Source: Anisus vortex (Eukaryota; Mollusca; Gastropoda; Planorbidae). Taken from it: a DNA stretch of 64,000 nt. The translations under genes were made by a program, and so were the position numbers. The stretch lies in the NCBI GenBank assembly GCA_949126835.1, contig OX421497.1, forward strand, positions 47,051,715 to 47,115,714, given 5' to 3'. Positions 1-16,900 of this stretch are shown one piece after another; the first letter of the stretch is position 1, and each line of letters begins with the position of its first letter. The notes under the pieces were generated by a model. The model was not told the origin of the DNA. It saw only the letters and a program-made list of their open reading frames with translations, and did not search any database.

Positions 1-2956
1 CAGTTGTATCAGACATTTAGTCACTATACAGTTGTACCAGACATTTAGTCACTATACAGTTGTACCAGACATTTAGTCACTATACAGTTGTACCAGACAT
101 TTAGTCACTATACAGTTGTACCAGACATTTAGTCACTATACAGTTGTACCAGACATTTAGTCACTATACAGTTGTACCAGACATTTAGTCACTATACAGT
201 TGTACCAGACATTTAGTCACTATACAGTTGTACCAGACATTTAGTCACTATACAGTTGTACCAGACATTTAGTCACTATACAGTTGTACCAGACATTTAG
301 TCACTATACAGTTGTATCAGACATTTAGTCACTATACAGTTGTACCAGACATTTGGTCACTATACAGTTGTATCAGACATTTAGTCACTATACAGTTGTA
401 CCAGACATTTGGTCACTATACAGTTGTATCAGACATTTAGTCACTATACAGTTGTACCAGACATTTAGTCACTATACAGTTGTACCAGACATTTGGTCAC
501 TATACAGTTGTACCAGACATTTAGTCACTATACAGTTGTACCAGACATTTAGTCACTATACAGTTGTACCAGACATTTAGTCACTATACAGTTGTATCAG
601 ACATTTAGTCACTATACAGTTGTACCAGACATTTAGTCACTATACAGTTGTACCAGACATTTAGTCACTATACAGTTGTACCAGACATTTAGTCACTATA
701 CAGTTGTACCAGACATTTAGTCACTATACAGTTGTACCAGACATTTAGTCACTATACAGTTGTACCAGACATTTAGTCACTATACAGTTGTATCAGACAT
801 TTAGTCACTATACAGTTGTACCAGACATTTGGTCACTATACAGTTGTATCAGACATTTAGTCACTATACAGTTGTACCAGACATTTGGTCACTATACAGT
901 TGTATCAGACATTTAGTCACTATACAGTTGTACCAGACATTTAGTCACTATACAGTTGTACCAGACATTTGGTCACTATACAGTTGTACCAGACATTTAG
1001 TCACTATACAGTTGTAGCAGACATTTAGTCACTATACAGTTGTATCAGACATTTAGTCACTATACAGTTGTACCAGACATTTGGTCACTATACAGTTGTA
1101 TCAGACATTTAGTCACTATACAGTTGTACCAGACATTTGGTCACTATACAGTTGTATCAGACATTTAGTCACTATACAGTTGTACCAGACATTTGGTCAC
1201 TATACAGTTGTATCAGACATTTAGTCACTATACAGTTGTACCAGACATTTAGTCACTATACAGTTGTACCAGACATTCGGTCACTATACAGTTGTACCAG
1301 ACATTTAGTCACTATACAGTTGTACCAGACATTTAGTCACTATACAGTTGTATCAGACATTTAGTCACTATACAGTTGTACCAGACATTTGGTCACTATA
1401 CAGTTGTATCAGACATTTAGTCACTATACAGTTGTATCAGACATTTAGTCACTATACAGTTGTATCAGACATTTGGTCACTATACAGTTGTACCAGACAT
1501 TTAGTCACTATACAGTTGTACCAGACATTTAGTCACTATACAGTTGTACCAGACATTTAGTCACTATACAGTTGTACCAGACATTTAGTCACTATACAGT
1601 TGTACCAGACATTTAGTCACTATACAGTTGTACCAGACATTTGGTCACTATACAGTTGTATCAGACATTTAATCACTATACAGTTGTACCAGACATTTAG
1701 TCACTATACAGTTGTATCAGACATTTAGTCACTATACAGTTGTACCAGACATTTAGTCACTATACAGTTGTACCAGACATTTGGTCACTATACAGTTGTA
1801 TCAGTCATTTGGTCACTATACAGTTGTATCAGACATTTAGTCACTATACAGTTGTACCAGACATTTAGTCACTATACAGTTGTACCAGACATTTAGTCAC
1901 TATACAGTTGTACCAGACATTTAGTCACTATACAGTTGTACCAGACATTTAGTCACTATACAGTTGTATCAGACATTTAGTCACTATACAGTTGTATCAG
2001 ACATTTGGTCACTATATAGTTGTATCAGACATTTAGTCACTATACAGTTGTATCAGACATTTAGTCACTATACAGTTGTACCAGACATTTAGTCACTATA
2101 CAGTTGTATCAGACATTTGGTCACTATACAGTTGTACCAGACATTTAGTCACTATACAGTTGTATCAGACATTTAGTCACTATACAGTTGTATCAGACAT
2201 TTGGTCACTATACAGTTGTACCAGACATTTGGTCACTATACAGTTGTACCAGACATTTGGTCACTATACAGTTGTATCAGACATTTAGTCACTATACAGT
2301 TGTACCAGACATTTAGTCACTATACAGTTGTATCAGACATTTAGTCACTATACAGTTGTACCAGACATTTAGTCACTATACAGTTGTACCAGACATTTAG
2401 TCACTATACAGTTGTACCAGACATTTAGTCACTATACAGTTGTACCAGACATTTAGTCACTATACAGTTGTACCAGACATTTAGTCACTATACAGTTGTA
2501 CCAGACATTTAGTCACTATACAGTTGTATCAGACATTTAGTCACTATACAGTTGTACCAGACATTTGGTCACTATACAGTTGTATCAGACATTTAGTCAC
2601 TATACAGTTGTACCAGACATTTGGTCACTATACAGTTGTATCAGACATTTAGACACTATACAGTTGTACCAGACATTTAGTCACTATACAGTTGTACCAG
2701 ACATTTGGTCACTATACAGTTGTACCAGACATTTAGTCACTATACAGTTGTATCAGACATTTAGTCACTATACAGTTGTACCAGACATTTAGTCACTATA
2801 CAGTTGTACCAGACATTTAGTCACTATACAGTTGTACCAGACATTTAGTCACTATACAGTTGTACCAGACATTTAGTCACTATACAGTTGTACCAGACAT
2901 TTAGTCACTATACAGTTGTATCAGACATTTAGTCACTATACAGTTGTACCAGACAT

Positions 2957-5900
2957 TTGGTCACTATACAGTTGTATCAGACATTTAGTCACTATACAGT
3001 TGTACCAGACATTTGGTCACTATACAGTTGTATCAGACATTTAGTCACTATACAGTTGTACCAGACATTTAGTCACTATACAGTTGTACCAGACATTTGG
3101 TCACTATACAGTTGTACCAGACATTTAGTCACTATACAGTTGTACCAGACATTTAGTCACTATACAGTTGTATCAGACATTTAGTCACTATACAGTTGTA
3201 CCAGACATTTGGTCACTATACAGTTGTATCAGACATTTAGTCACTATACAGTTGTACCAGACATTTGGTCACTATACAGTTGTATCAGACATTTAGTCAC
3301 TATACAGTTGTACCAGACATTTGGTCACTATACAGTTGTATCAGACATTTAGTCACTATACAGTTGTACCAGACATTTAGTCACTATACAGTTGTACCAG
3401 ACATTTGGTCACTATACAGTTGTACCAGACATTTAGTCACTATACAGTTGTACCAGACATTTAGTCACTATACAGTTGTATCAGACATTTAGTCACTATA
3501 CAGTTGTACCAGACATTTGGTCACTATACAGTTGTATCAGACATTTAGTCACTATACAGTTGTATCAGACATTTAGTCACTATACAGTTGTATCAGACAT
3601 TTGGTCACTATACAGTTGTACCAGACATTTAGTCACTATACAGTTGTATCAGACATTTGGTCACTATACAGTTGTACCAGACATTTAGTCACTATACAGT
3701 TGTACCAGACATTTAGTCACTATACAGTTGTACCAGACATTTAGTCACTATACAGTTGTACCAGACATTTAGTCACTATACAGTTGTACCAGACATTTGG
3801 TCACTATACAGTTGTATCAGACATTTAGTCACTATACAGTTGTACCAGACATTTAGTCACTATACAGTTGTATCAGACATTTAGTCACTATACAGTTGTA
3901 CCAGACATTTAGTCACTATACAGTTGTACCAGACATTTGGTCACTATACAGTTGTACCAGACATTTAGTCACTATACAGTTGTATCAGACATTTAGTCAC
4001 TATACAGTTGTACCAGACATTTAGTCACTATACAGTTGTATCAGACATTTAGTCACTATACAGTTGTACCAGACATTTAGTCACTATACAGTTGTATCAA
4101 ACATTTAGTCACTATACAGTTGTACCAGACATTTAGTCACTATACAGTTGTACCAGACATTTGGTCACTATACAGTTGTACCAGACATTTGGTCACTATA
4201 CAGTTGTACCAGACATTTGGTCACTATACAGTTGTACCAGACATTTAGTCACTATACAGTTGTACCAGACATTTGGTCACTATACAGTTGTACCAGACAT
4301 TTGGTCACTATACAGTTGTACCAGACATTTGGTCACTATACAGTTGTACCAGACATTTAGTCACTATACAGTTGTACCAGACATTTAGTCACTATACAGT
4401 TGTATCAAACATTTAGTCACTATACAGTTGTACCAGACATTTGGTCACTATACAGTTGTACCAGACATTTGGTCACTATACAGTTGTACCAGACATTTAG
4501 TCACTATACAGTTGTACCAGACATTTAGTCACTATACAGTTGTACCAGACATTTGGTCACTATACAGTTGTACCAGACATTTAGTCACTATACAGTTGTA
4601 TCAGACATTTAGTCACTATACAGTTGTATCAGACATTTAGTCACTATACAGTTGTATCAAACATTTAGTCACTATACAGTTGTACCAGACATTTGGTCAC
4701 TATACAGTTGTACCAGACATTTAGTCACTATACAGTTGTACCAGACATTTAGTCACTATACAGTTGTACCAGACATTTAGTCACTATACAGTTGTACCAG
4801 ACATTTAGTCACTATACAGTTGTATCAGACATTTAGTCACTATACAGTTGTATCAGACATTTAGTCACTATACAGTTGTACCAGACATTTAGTCACTATA
4901 CAGTTGTATCAGACATTTAGTCACTATACAGTTGTACCAGACATTTAGTCACTATACAGTTGTATCAGACATTTAGTCACTATACAGTTGTACCAGACAT
5001 TTAGTCACTATACAGTTGTATCAGACATTTAGTCACTATACAGTTGTACCAGACATTTGGTCACTATACAGTTGTACCAGACATTTGGTCACTATACAGT
5101 TGTACCAGACATTTAGTCACTATACAGTTGTACCAGACATTTAGTCACTATACAGTTGTACCAGACATTTAGTCACTATACAGTTGTATCAGACATTTAG
5201 TCACTAAACAGTTGTACCAGACATTTAGTCACTATACAGTTGTACCAGACATTTAGTCACTATACAGTTGTACCAGACATTTAGTCACTATACAGTTGTA
5301 CCAGACATTTAGTCACTATACAGTTGTACCAGACATTTAGTCACTATACAGTTGTACCAGACATTTAGTCACTATACAGTTGTACCAGACATTTAGTCAC
5401 TATACAGTTGTATCAGACATTTAGTCACTATACAGTTGTACCAGACATTTGGTCACTATACAGTTGTATCAGACATTTAGTCACTATACAGTTGTACCAG
5501 ACATTTGGTCACTATACAGTTGTATCAGACATTTAGTCACTATACAGTTGTACCAGACATTTAGTCACTATACAGTTGTATCAGACATTTAGTCACTATA
5601 CAGTTGTATCAGACATTTGGTCACTATACAGTTGTACCAGACATTTAGTCACTATACAGTTGTACCAGACATTTAGTCACTATACAGTTGTACCAGACAT
5701 TTAGTCACTATACAGTTGTACCAGACATTTAGTCACTATACAGTTGTACCAGACATTTGGTCACTATACAGTTGTATCAGACATTTAATCACTATACAGT
5801 TGTACCAGACATTTAGTCACTATACAGTTGTATCAGACATTTAGTCACTATACAGTTGTACCAGACATTTAGTCACTATACAGTTGTACCAGACATTTGG

Positions 5901-8900
5901 TCACTATACAGTTGTATCAGTCATTTGGTCACTATACAGTTGTATCAGACATTTAGTCACTATACAGTTGTACCAGACATTTAGTCACTATACAGTTGTA
6001 CCAAACATTTAGTCACTATACAGTTGTACCAGACATTTAGTCACTATACAGTTGTACCAGACATTTAGTCACTATACAGTTGTATCAGACATTTAGTCAC
6101 TATACAGTTGTATCAGACATTTGGTCACTATATAGTTGTATCAGACATTTAGTCACTATACAGTTGTATCAGACATTTAGTCACTATACAGTTGTACCAG
6201 ACATTTAGTCACTATACAGTTGTATCAGACATTTGGTCACTATACAGTTGTACCAGACATTTAGTCACTATACAGTTGTATCAGACATTTAGTCACTATA
6301 CAGTTGTATCAGACATTTGGTCACTATACAGTTGTACCAGACATTTGGTCACTATACAGTTGTACCAGACATTTAGTCACTATACAGTTGTACCAGACAT
6401 TTAGTCACTATACAGTTGTATCAGACATTTAGTCACTATACAGTTGTACCAGACATTTAGTCACTATACAGTTGTACCAGACATTTAGTCACTATACAGT
6501 TGTACCAGACATTTAGTCACTATACAGTTGTACCAGACATTTAGTCACTATACAGTTGTACCAGACATTTAGTCACTATACAGTTGTACCAGACATTTAG
6601 TCACTATACAGTTGTACCAGACATTTAGTCACTATACAGTTGTATCAGACATTTAGTCACTATACAGTTGTACCAGACATTTGGTCACTATACAGTTGTA
6701 TCAGACATTTAGTCACTATACAGTTGTACCAGACATTTGGTCACTATACAGTTGTATCAGACATTTAGTCACTATACAGTTGTACCAGACATTTAGTCAC
6801 TATACAGTTGTACCAGACATTTGGTCACTATACAGTTGTACCAGACATTTAGTCACTATACAGTTGTATCAGACATTTAGTCACTATACAGTTGTACCAG
6901 ACATTTAGTCACTATACAGTTGTACCAGACATTTAGTCACTATACAGTTGTACCAGACATTTAGTCACTATACAGTTGTACCAGACATTTAGTCACTTTA
7001 CAGTTGTACCAGACATTTAGTCACTATACAGTTGTACCAGACATTTAGTCACTATACAGTTGTACCAGACATTTAGTCACTATACAGTTGTATCAGACAT
7101 TTAGTCACTATACAGTTGTACCAAACATTTGGTCACTATACAGTTGTATCAGACATTTAGTCACTATACAGTTGTACCAGACATTTGGTCACTATACAGT
7201 TGTATCAGACATTTAGTCAATATACAGTTGTACCAGACATTTAGTCACAATACAGTTGTACCAGACATTTGGTCACTATACAGTTGTACCAGACATTTTG
7301 TCACTATACAGTTGTACCAGACATTTAGTCACTATACAGTTGTATCAGACATTTAGTCACTATACAGTTGTACCAGACATTTGGTCACTATACAGTTGTA
7401 TCAGACATTTAGTCACTATACAGTTGTACCAGACATTTGGTCACTATACAGTTGTATCAGACATTTAGTCACTATACAGTTGTACCAGACATGTGGTCAC
7501 TATACAGTTGTATCAGACATTTAGTCACTATACAGTTGTACCAGACATTTAGTCACTATACAGTTGTACCAGACATTTGGTCACTATACAGTTGTACCAG
7601 ACATTTAGTCACTATACAGTTGTACCAGACATTTAGTCACTATACAGTTGTATCAGACATTTAGTCACTATACAGTTGTACCAGACATTTGGTCACTATA
7701 CAGTTGTATCAGACATTTAGTCACTATACAGTTGTATCAGACATTTAGTCACTATACAGTTGTATCAGACATTTGGTCACTATACAGTTGTACCAGACAT
7801 TTAGTCACTATACAGTTGTATCAGACATTTGGTCACTATACAGTTGTACCAGACATTTAGTCACTATACAGTTGTACCAGACATTTAGTCACTATACAGT
7901 TGTACCAGACATTTAGTCACTATACAGTTGTACCAGACATTTAGTCACTATACAGTTGTACCAGACATTTGGTCACTATACAGTTGTATCAGACATTTAG
8001 TCACTATACAGTTGTACCAGACATTTAGTCACTATACAGTTGTATCAGACATTTAGTCACTATACAGTTGTACCAGACATTTAGTCACTATACAGTTGTA
8101 CCAGACATTTGGTCACTATACAGTTGTACCAGACATTTAGTCACTATACAGTTGTATCAGACATTTAGTCACTATACAGTTGTACCAGACATTTAGTCAC
8201 TATACAGTTGTATCAGACATTTGGTCACTATACAGTTGTACCAGACATTTAGTCACTATACAGTTGTACCAGACATTTAGTCACTATACAGTTGTACCAG
8301 ACATTTAGTCACTATACAGTTGTACCAGACATTTAGTCACTATACAGTTGTACCAGACATTTGGTCACTATACAGTTGTATCAGACATTTAATCACTATA
8401 CAGTTGTACCAGACATTTAGTCACTATACAGTTGTATCAGACATTTAGTCACTATACAGTTGTACCAGACATTTAGTCACTATACAGTTGTACCAGACAT
8501 TTGGTCACTATACAGTTGTATCAGTCATTTGGTCACTATACAGTTGTATCAGACATTTAGTCACTATACAGTTGTACCAGACATTTAGTCACTATACAGT
8601 TGTACCAAACATTTAGTCACTATACAGTTGTACCAGACATTTAGTCACTATACAGTTGTACCAGACATTTAGTCACTATACAGTTGTATCAGACATTTAG
8701 TCACTATACAGTTGTATCAGACATTTGGTCACTATATAGTTGTATCAGACATTTAGTCACTATACAGTTGTATCAGACATTTAGTCACTATACAGTTGTA
8801 CCAGACATTTAGTCACTATACAGTTGTATCAGACATTTGGTCACTATACAGTTGTACCTGACATTTAGTCACTATACAGTTGTATCAGACATTTAGTCAC

Positions 8901-11900
8901 TATACAGTTGTATCAGACATTTGGTCACTATACAGTTGTACCAGACATTTGGTCACTATACAGTTGTACCAGACATTTGGTCACTATACAGTTGTATCAG
9001 ACATTTAGTCACTATACAGTTGTACCAGACATTTAGTCACTATACAGTTGTATCAGACATTTAGTCACTATACAGTTGTACCAGACATTTAGTCACTATA
9101 CAGTTGTACCAGACATTTAGTCACTATACAGTTGTACCAGACATTTAGTCACTATACAGTTGTACCAGACATTTAGTCACTATACAGTTGTACCAGACAT
9201 TTAGTCACTATACAGTTGTACCAGACATTTAGTCACTATACAGTTGTACCAGACATTTAGTCACTATACAGTTGTATCAGACATTTAGTCACTATACAGT
9301 TGTACCAGACATTTGGTCACTATACAGTTGTATCAGACATTTAGTCACTATACAGTTGTACCAGACATTTGGTCACTATACAGTTGTATCAGACATTTAG
9401 TCACTATACAGTTGTACCAGACATTTAGTCACTATACAGTTGTACCAGACATTTGGTCACTATACAGTTGTACCAGACATTTAGTCACTATACAGTTGTA
9501 TCAGACATTTAGTCACTATACAGTTGTACCAGACATTTAGTCACTATACAGTTGTATCAGACATTTAGTCACTATACAGTTGTACCAAACATTTGGTCAC
9601 TATACAGTTGTATCAGACATTTAGTCACTATACAGTTGTACCAGACATTTGGTCACTATACAGTTGTATCAGACATTTAGTCAATATACAGTTGTACCAG
9701 ACATTTAGTCACAATACAGTTGTACCAGACATTTGGTCACTATACAGTTGTACCAGACATTTTGTCACTATACAGTTGTACCAGACATTTAGTCACTATA
9801 CAGTTGTATCAGACATTTAGTCACTATACAGTTGTACCAGACATTTGGTCACTATACAGTTGTATCAGACATTTAGTCACTATACAGTTGTACCAGACAT
9901 TTGGTCACTATACAGTTGTATCAGACATTTAGTCACTATACAGTTGTACCAGACATGTGGTCACTATACAGTTGTATCAGACATTTAGTCACTATACAGT
10001 TGTACCAGACATTTAGTCACTATACAGTTGTACCAGACATTTGGTCACTATACAGTTGTACCAGACATTTAGTCACTATACAGTTGTACCAGACATTTAG
10101 TCACTATACAGTTGTATCAGACATTTAGTCACTATACAGTTGTACCAGACATTTGGTCACTATACAGTTGTATCAGACATTTAGTCACTATACAGTTGTA
10201 TCAGACATTTAGTCACTATACAGTTGTATCAGACATTTGGTCACTATACAGTTGTACCAGACATTTAGTCACTATACAGTTGTATCAGACATTTGGTCAC
10301 TATACAGTTGTACCAGACATTTAGTCACTATACAGTTGTACCAGACATTTAGTCACTATACAGTTGTACCAGACATTTAGTCACTATACAGTTGTACCAG
10401 ACATTTAGTCACTATACAGTTGTACCAGACATTTGGTCACTATACAGTTGTATCAGACATTTAGTCACTATACAGTTGTACCAGACATTTAGTCACTATA
10501 CAGTTGTATCAGACATTTAGTCACTATACAGTTGTACCAGACATTTAGTCACTATACAGTTGTACCAGACATTTGGTCACTATACAGTTGTACCAGACAT
10601 TTAGTCACTATACAGTTGTATCAGACATTTAGTCACTATACAGTTGTACCAGACATTTAGTCACTATACAGTTGTATCAGACATTTGGTCACTATACAGT
10701 TGTACCAGACATTTAGTCACTATACAGTTGTACCAGACATTTAGTCACTATACAGTTGTACCAGACATTTAGTCACTATACAGTTGTACCAGACATTTAG
10801 TCACTATACAGTTGTACCAGACATTTGGTCACTATACAGTTGTATCAGACATTTAATCACTATACAGTTGTACCAGACATTTAGTCACTATACAGTTGTA
10901 TCAGACATTTAGTCACTATACAGTTGTACCAGACATTTAGTCACTATACAGTTGTACCAGACATTTGGTCACTATACAGTTGTATCAGTCATTTGGTCAC
11001 TATACAGTTGTATCAGACATTTAGTCACTATACAGTTGTACCAGACATTTAGTCACTATACAGTTGTACCAAACATTTAGTCACTATACAGTTGTACCAG
11101 ACATTTAGTCACTATACAGTTGTACCAGACATTTAGTCACTATACAGTTGTATCAGACATTTAGTCACTATACAGTTGTATCAGACATTTGGTCACTATA
11201 TAGTTGTATCAGACATTTAGTCACTATACAGTTGTATCAGACATTTAGTCACTATACAGTTGTACCAGACATTTAGTCACTATACAGTTGTATCAGACAT
11301 TTGGTCACTATACAGTTGTACCAGACATTTAGTCACTATACAGTTGTATCAGACATTTAGTCACTATACAGTTGTATCAGACATTTGGTCACTATACAGT
11401 TGTACCAGACATTTGGTCACTATACAGTTGTACCAGACATTTGGTCACTATACAGTTGTATCAGACATTTAGTCACTATACAGTTGTACCAGACATTTAG
11501 TCACTATACAGTTGTATCAGACATTTAGTCACTATACAGTTGTACCAGACATTTAGTCACTATACAGTTGTACCAGACATTTAGTCACTATACAGTTGTA
11601 CCAGACATTTAGTCACTATACAGTTGTACCAGACATTTAGTCACTATACAGTTGTACCAGACATTTAGTCACTATACAGTTGTACCAGACATTTAGTCAC
11701 TATACAGTTGTACCAGACATTTAGTCACTATACAGTTGTATCAGACATTTAGTCACTATACAGTTGTACCAGACATTTGGTCACTATACAGTTGTATCAG
11801 ACATTTAGTCACTATACAGTTGTACCAGACATTTGGTCACTATACAGTTGTATCAGACATTTAGTCACTATACAGTTGTACCAGACATTTAGTCACTATA

Positions 11901-13908
11901 CAGTTGTACCAGACATTTGGTCACTATACAGTTGTACCAGACATTTAGTCACTATACAGTTGTATCAGACATTTAGTCACTATACAGTTGTACCAGACAT
12001 TTAGTCACTATACAGTTGTACCAGACATTTAGTCACTATACAGTTGTACCAGACATTTAGTCACTATACAGTTGTACCAGACATTTAGTCACTTTACAGT
12101 TGTACCAGACATTTAGTCACTATACAGTTGTACCAGACATTTAGTCACTATACAGTTGTACCAGACATTTAGTCACTATACAGTTGTATCAGACATTTAG
12201 TCACTATACAGTTGTACCAGACATTTGGTCACTATACAGTTGTATCAGACATTTAGTCACTATACAGTTGTACCAGACATTTGGTCACTATACAGTTGTA
12301 TCAGACATTTAGTCACTATACAGTTGTACCAGACATTTAGTCACTATACAGTTGTACCAGACATTTGGTCACTATACAGTTGTACCAGACATTTAGTCAC
12401 TATACAGTTGTACCAGACATTTAGTCACTATACAGTTGTATCAGACATTTAGTCACTATACAGTTGTACCAGACATTTGGTCACTATACAGTTGTATCAG
12501 ACATTTAGTCACTATACAGTTGTACCAGACATTTGGTCACTATACAGTTGTATCAGACATTTAGTCACTATACAGTTGTACCAGACATTTGGTCACTATA
12601 CAGTTGTATCAGACATTTAGTCACTATACAGTTGTACCAGACATTTAGTCACTATACAGTTGTACCAGACATTTGGTCACTATACAGTTGTACCAGACAT
12701 TTAGTCACTATACAGTTGTACCAGACATTTAGTCACTATACAGTTGTATCAGACATTTAGTCACTATACAGTTGTACCAGACATTTGGTCACTATACAGT
12801 TGTATCAGACATTTAGTCACTATACAGTTGTATCAGACATTTAGTCACTATACAGTTGTATCAGACATTTGGTCACTATACAGTTGTACCAGACATTTAG
12901 TCACTATACAGTTGTATCAGACATTTGGTCACTATACAGTTGTACCAGACATTTAGTCACTATACAGTTGTACCAGACATTTAGTCACTATACAGTTGTA
13001 CCAGACATTTAGTCACTATACAGTTGTACCAGACATTTAGTCACTATACAGTTGTACCAGACATTTGGTCACTATACAGTTGTATCAGACATTTAGTCAC
13101 TATACAGTTGTACCAGACATTTAGTCACTATACAGTTGTATCAGACATTTAGTCACTATACAGTTGTACCAGACATTTAGTCACTATACAGTTGTACCAG
13201 ACATTTGGTCACTATACAGTTGTACCAGACATTTAGTCACTATACAGTTGTATCAGACATTTAGTCACTATACAGTTGTACCAGACATTTAGTCACTATA
13301 CAGTTGTATCAGACATTTAGTCACTATACAGTTGTACCAGACATTTAGTCACTATACAGTTGTATCAAACATTTAGTCACTATACAGTTGTACCAGACAT
13401 TTAGTCACTATACAGTTGTACCAGACATTTGGTCACTATACAGTTGTACCAGACATTTGGTCACTATACAGTTGTACCAGACATTTGGTCACTATACAGT
13501 TGTACCAGACATTTAGTCACTATACAGTTGTACCAGACATTTGGTCACTATACAGTTGTACCAGACATTTGGTCACTATACAGTTGTACCAGACATTTGG
13601 TCACTATACAGTTGTACCAGACATTTAGTCACTATACAGTTGTACCAGACATTTAGTCACTATACAGTTGTATCAAACATTTAGTCACTATACAGTTGTA
13701 CCAGACATTTGGTCACTATACAGTTGTACCAGACATTTGGTCACTATACAGTTGTACCAGACATTTAGTCACTATACAGTTGTACCAGACATTTAGTCAC
13801 TATACAGTTGTACCAGACATTTGGTCACTATACAGTTGTACCAGACATTTAGTCACTATACAGTTGTATCAGACATTTAGTCACTATACAGTTGTATCAG
13901 ACATTTAG
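2957..13908. repeat. Higher-order duplication in the 28-bp array, offset 9268 bp (331 units)
   Basis: The order of unit types at 2957-4640 recurs at 12225-13908. Open-frame boundaries at 2957, 3265, 3476, 4148, 4161 and 4428 all recur exactly 9268 bp later, and the private TATCAAAC variant at 4095 recurs at 13363. This points to a segmental copy of at least 1.7 kb. Its ends were not mapped. Confidence 0.85.
7129..10324. repeat. Higher-order duplication in the 28-bp array, offset 2464 bp (88 units)
   Basis: Segments 7129-7860 and 9593-10324 share the same order of unit types and the same rare private substitutions: TCAATATA, CACAATACA, CATTTTGTC and CATGTGGTC, each displaced by 2464 bp. Sharing several independent rare changes is best explained by one duplication of an 88-unit block, probably by unequal exchange. 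Confidence 0.9.
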
Positions 13909-16900
13909 TCACTATACAGTTGTATCAGACATTTAGTCACTATACAGTTGTATCAAACATTTGGTCACTATACAGTTGTACCAGACATTTGGTCACTATA
14001 CAGTTGTACCAGACATTTGGTCACTATACAGTTGTACCAGACATTTAGTCACTATACAGTTGTACCAGACATTTTGTCACTATACAGTTGTACCAGACAT
14101 TTAGTCACTATACAGTTGTACCAGACATTTAGTCACTATACAGTTGTATCAGACATTTAGTCACTATACAGTTGTATCAGACATTTAGTCACTATACAGT
14201 TGTACCAGACATTTAGTCACTATACAGTTGTATCAGACATTTAGTCACTATACAGTTGTACCAGACATTTAGTCACTATACAGTTGTATCAGACATTTAG
14301 TCACTATACAGTTGTACCAGACATTTGGTCACTATACAGTTGTATCAGACATTTAGTCACTATACAGTTGTACCAGACATTTAGTCACTATACAGTTGTA
14401 CCAGACATTTGGTCACTATACAGTTGTACCAGACATTTAGTCACTATACAGTTGTACCAGACATTTAGTCACTATACAGTTGTACCAGACATTTAGTCAC
14501 TATACAGTTGTATCAGACATTTAGTCACTAAACAGTTGTACCAGACATTTAGTCACTATACAGTTGTACCAGACATTTAGTCACTATACAGTTGTACCAG
14601 ACATTTAGTCACTATACAGTTGTACCAGACATTTAGTCACTATACAGTTGTACCAGACATTTAGTCACTATACAGTTGTACCAGACATTTAGTCACTATA
14701 CAGTTGTATCAGACATTTAGTCACTATACAGTTGTACCAGACATTTGGTCACTATACAGTTGTATCAGACATTTAGTCACTATACAGTTGTACCAGACAT
14801 TTGGTCACTATACAGTTGTATCAGACATTTAGTCACTATACAGTTGTACCAGACATTTAGTCACTATACAGTTGTACCAGACATTTGGTCACTATACAGT
14901 TGTACCAGACATTTAGTCACTATACAGTTGTACCAGACATTTAGTCACTATACAGTTGTATCAGACATTTAGTCACTATACAGTTGTACCAGACATTTGG
15001 TCACTATACAGTTGTATCAGACATTTAGTCACTATACAGTTGTACCAGACATTTGGTCACTATACAGTTGTATCAGACATTTAGTCACTATACAGTTGTA
15101 CCAGACATTTAGTCACTATACAGTTGTACCAGACATTTGGTCACTATACAGTTGTACCAGACATTTAGTCACTATACAGTTGTACCAGACATTTAGTCAC
15201 TATACAGTTGTATCAGACATTTAGTCACTATACAGTTGTACCAGACATTTGATCACTATACAGTTGTATCAGACATTTAGTCACTATACAGTTGTATCAG
15301 ACATTTAGTCACTATACAGTTGTATCAGACATTTGGTCACTATACAGTTGTACCAGACATTTAGTCACTATACAGTTGTATCAGACATTTAGTCACTATA
15401 CAGTTGTACCAGACATTTAGTCACTATACAGTTGTACCAGACATTTAGTCACTATACAGTTGTACCAGACATTTGGTCACTATACAGTTGTATCAGACAT
15501 TTAGTCACTATACAGTTGTACCAGACATTTAGTCACTATACAGTTGTATCAGACATTTAGTCACTATACAGTTGTACCAGACATTTAGTCACTATACAGT
15601 TGTACCAGACATTTGGTCACTATACAGTTGTACCAGACATTTAGTCACTATACAGTTGTATCAGACATTTAGTCACTATACAGTTGTACCAGACATTTAG
15701 TCACTATACAGTTGTATCAGACATTTAGTCACTATACAGTTGTACCAGACATTTAGTCACTATACAGTTGTATCAAACATTTAGTCACTATACAGTTGTA
15801 CCAGACATTTAGTCACTATACAGTTGTACCAGACATTTGGTCACTATACAGTTGTACCAGACATTTGGTCACTATACAGTTGTACCAGACATTTGGTCAC
15901 TATACAGTTGTACCAGACATTTAGTCACTATACAGTTGTACCAGACATTTGGTCACTATACAGTTGTACCAGACATTTGGTCACTATACAGTTGTACCAG
16001 ACATTTGGTCACTATACAGTTGTACCAGACATTTAGTCACTATACAGTTGTACCAGACATTTAGTCACTATACAGTTGTATCAAACATTTAGTCACTATA
16101 CAGTTGTACCAGACATTTGGTCACTATACAGTTGTACCAGACATTTGGTCACTATACAGTTGTACCAGACATTTAGTCACTATACAGTTGTACCAGACAT
16201 TTAGTCACTATACAGTTGTACCAGACATTTGGTCACTATACAGTTGTACCAGACATTTAGTCACTATACAGTTGTATCAGACATTTAGTCACTATACAGT
16301 TGTATCAGACATTTAGTCACTATACAGTTGTATCAGACATTTAGTCACTATACAGTTGTATCAAACATTTGGTCACTATACAGTTGTACCAGACATTTGG
16401 TCACTATACAGTTGTACCAGACATTTAGTCACTATACAGTTGTACCAGACATTTAGTCACTATACAGTTGTACCAGACATTTAGTCACTATACAGTTGTA
16501 CCAGACATTTAGTCACTATACAGTTGTATCAGACATTTAGTCACTATACAGTTGTATCAGACATTTAGTCACTATACAGTTGTACCAGACATTTAGTCAC
16601 TATACAGTTGTATCAGACATTTAGTCACTATACAGTTGTACCAGACATTTAGTCACTATACAGTTGTATCAGACATTTAGTCACTATACAGTTGTACCAG
16701 ACATTTGGTCACTATACAGTTGTATCAGACATTTAGTCACTATACAGTTGTACCAGACATTTAGTCACTATACAGTTGTACCAGACATTTGGTCACTATA
16801 CAGTTGTACCAGACATTTAGTCACTATACAGTTGTACCAGACATTTAGTCACTATACAGTTGTACCAGACATTTAGTCACTATACAGTTGTATCAGACAT

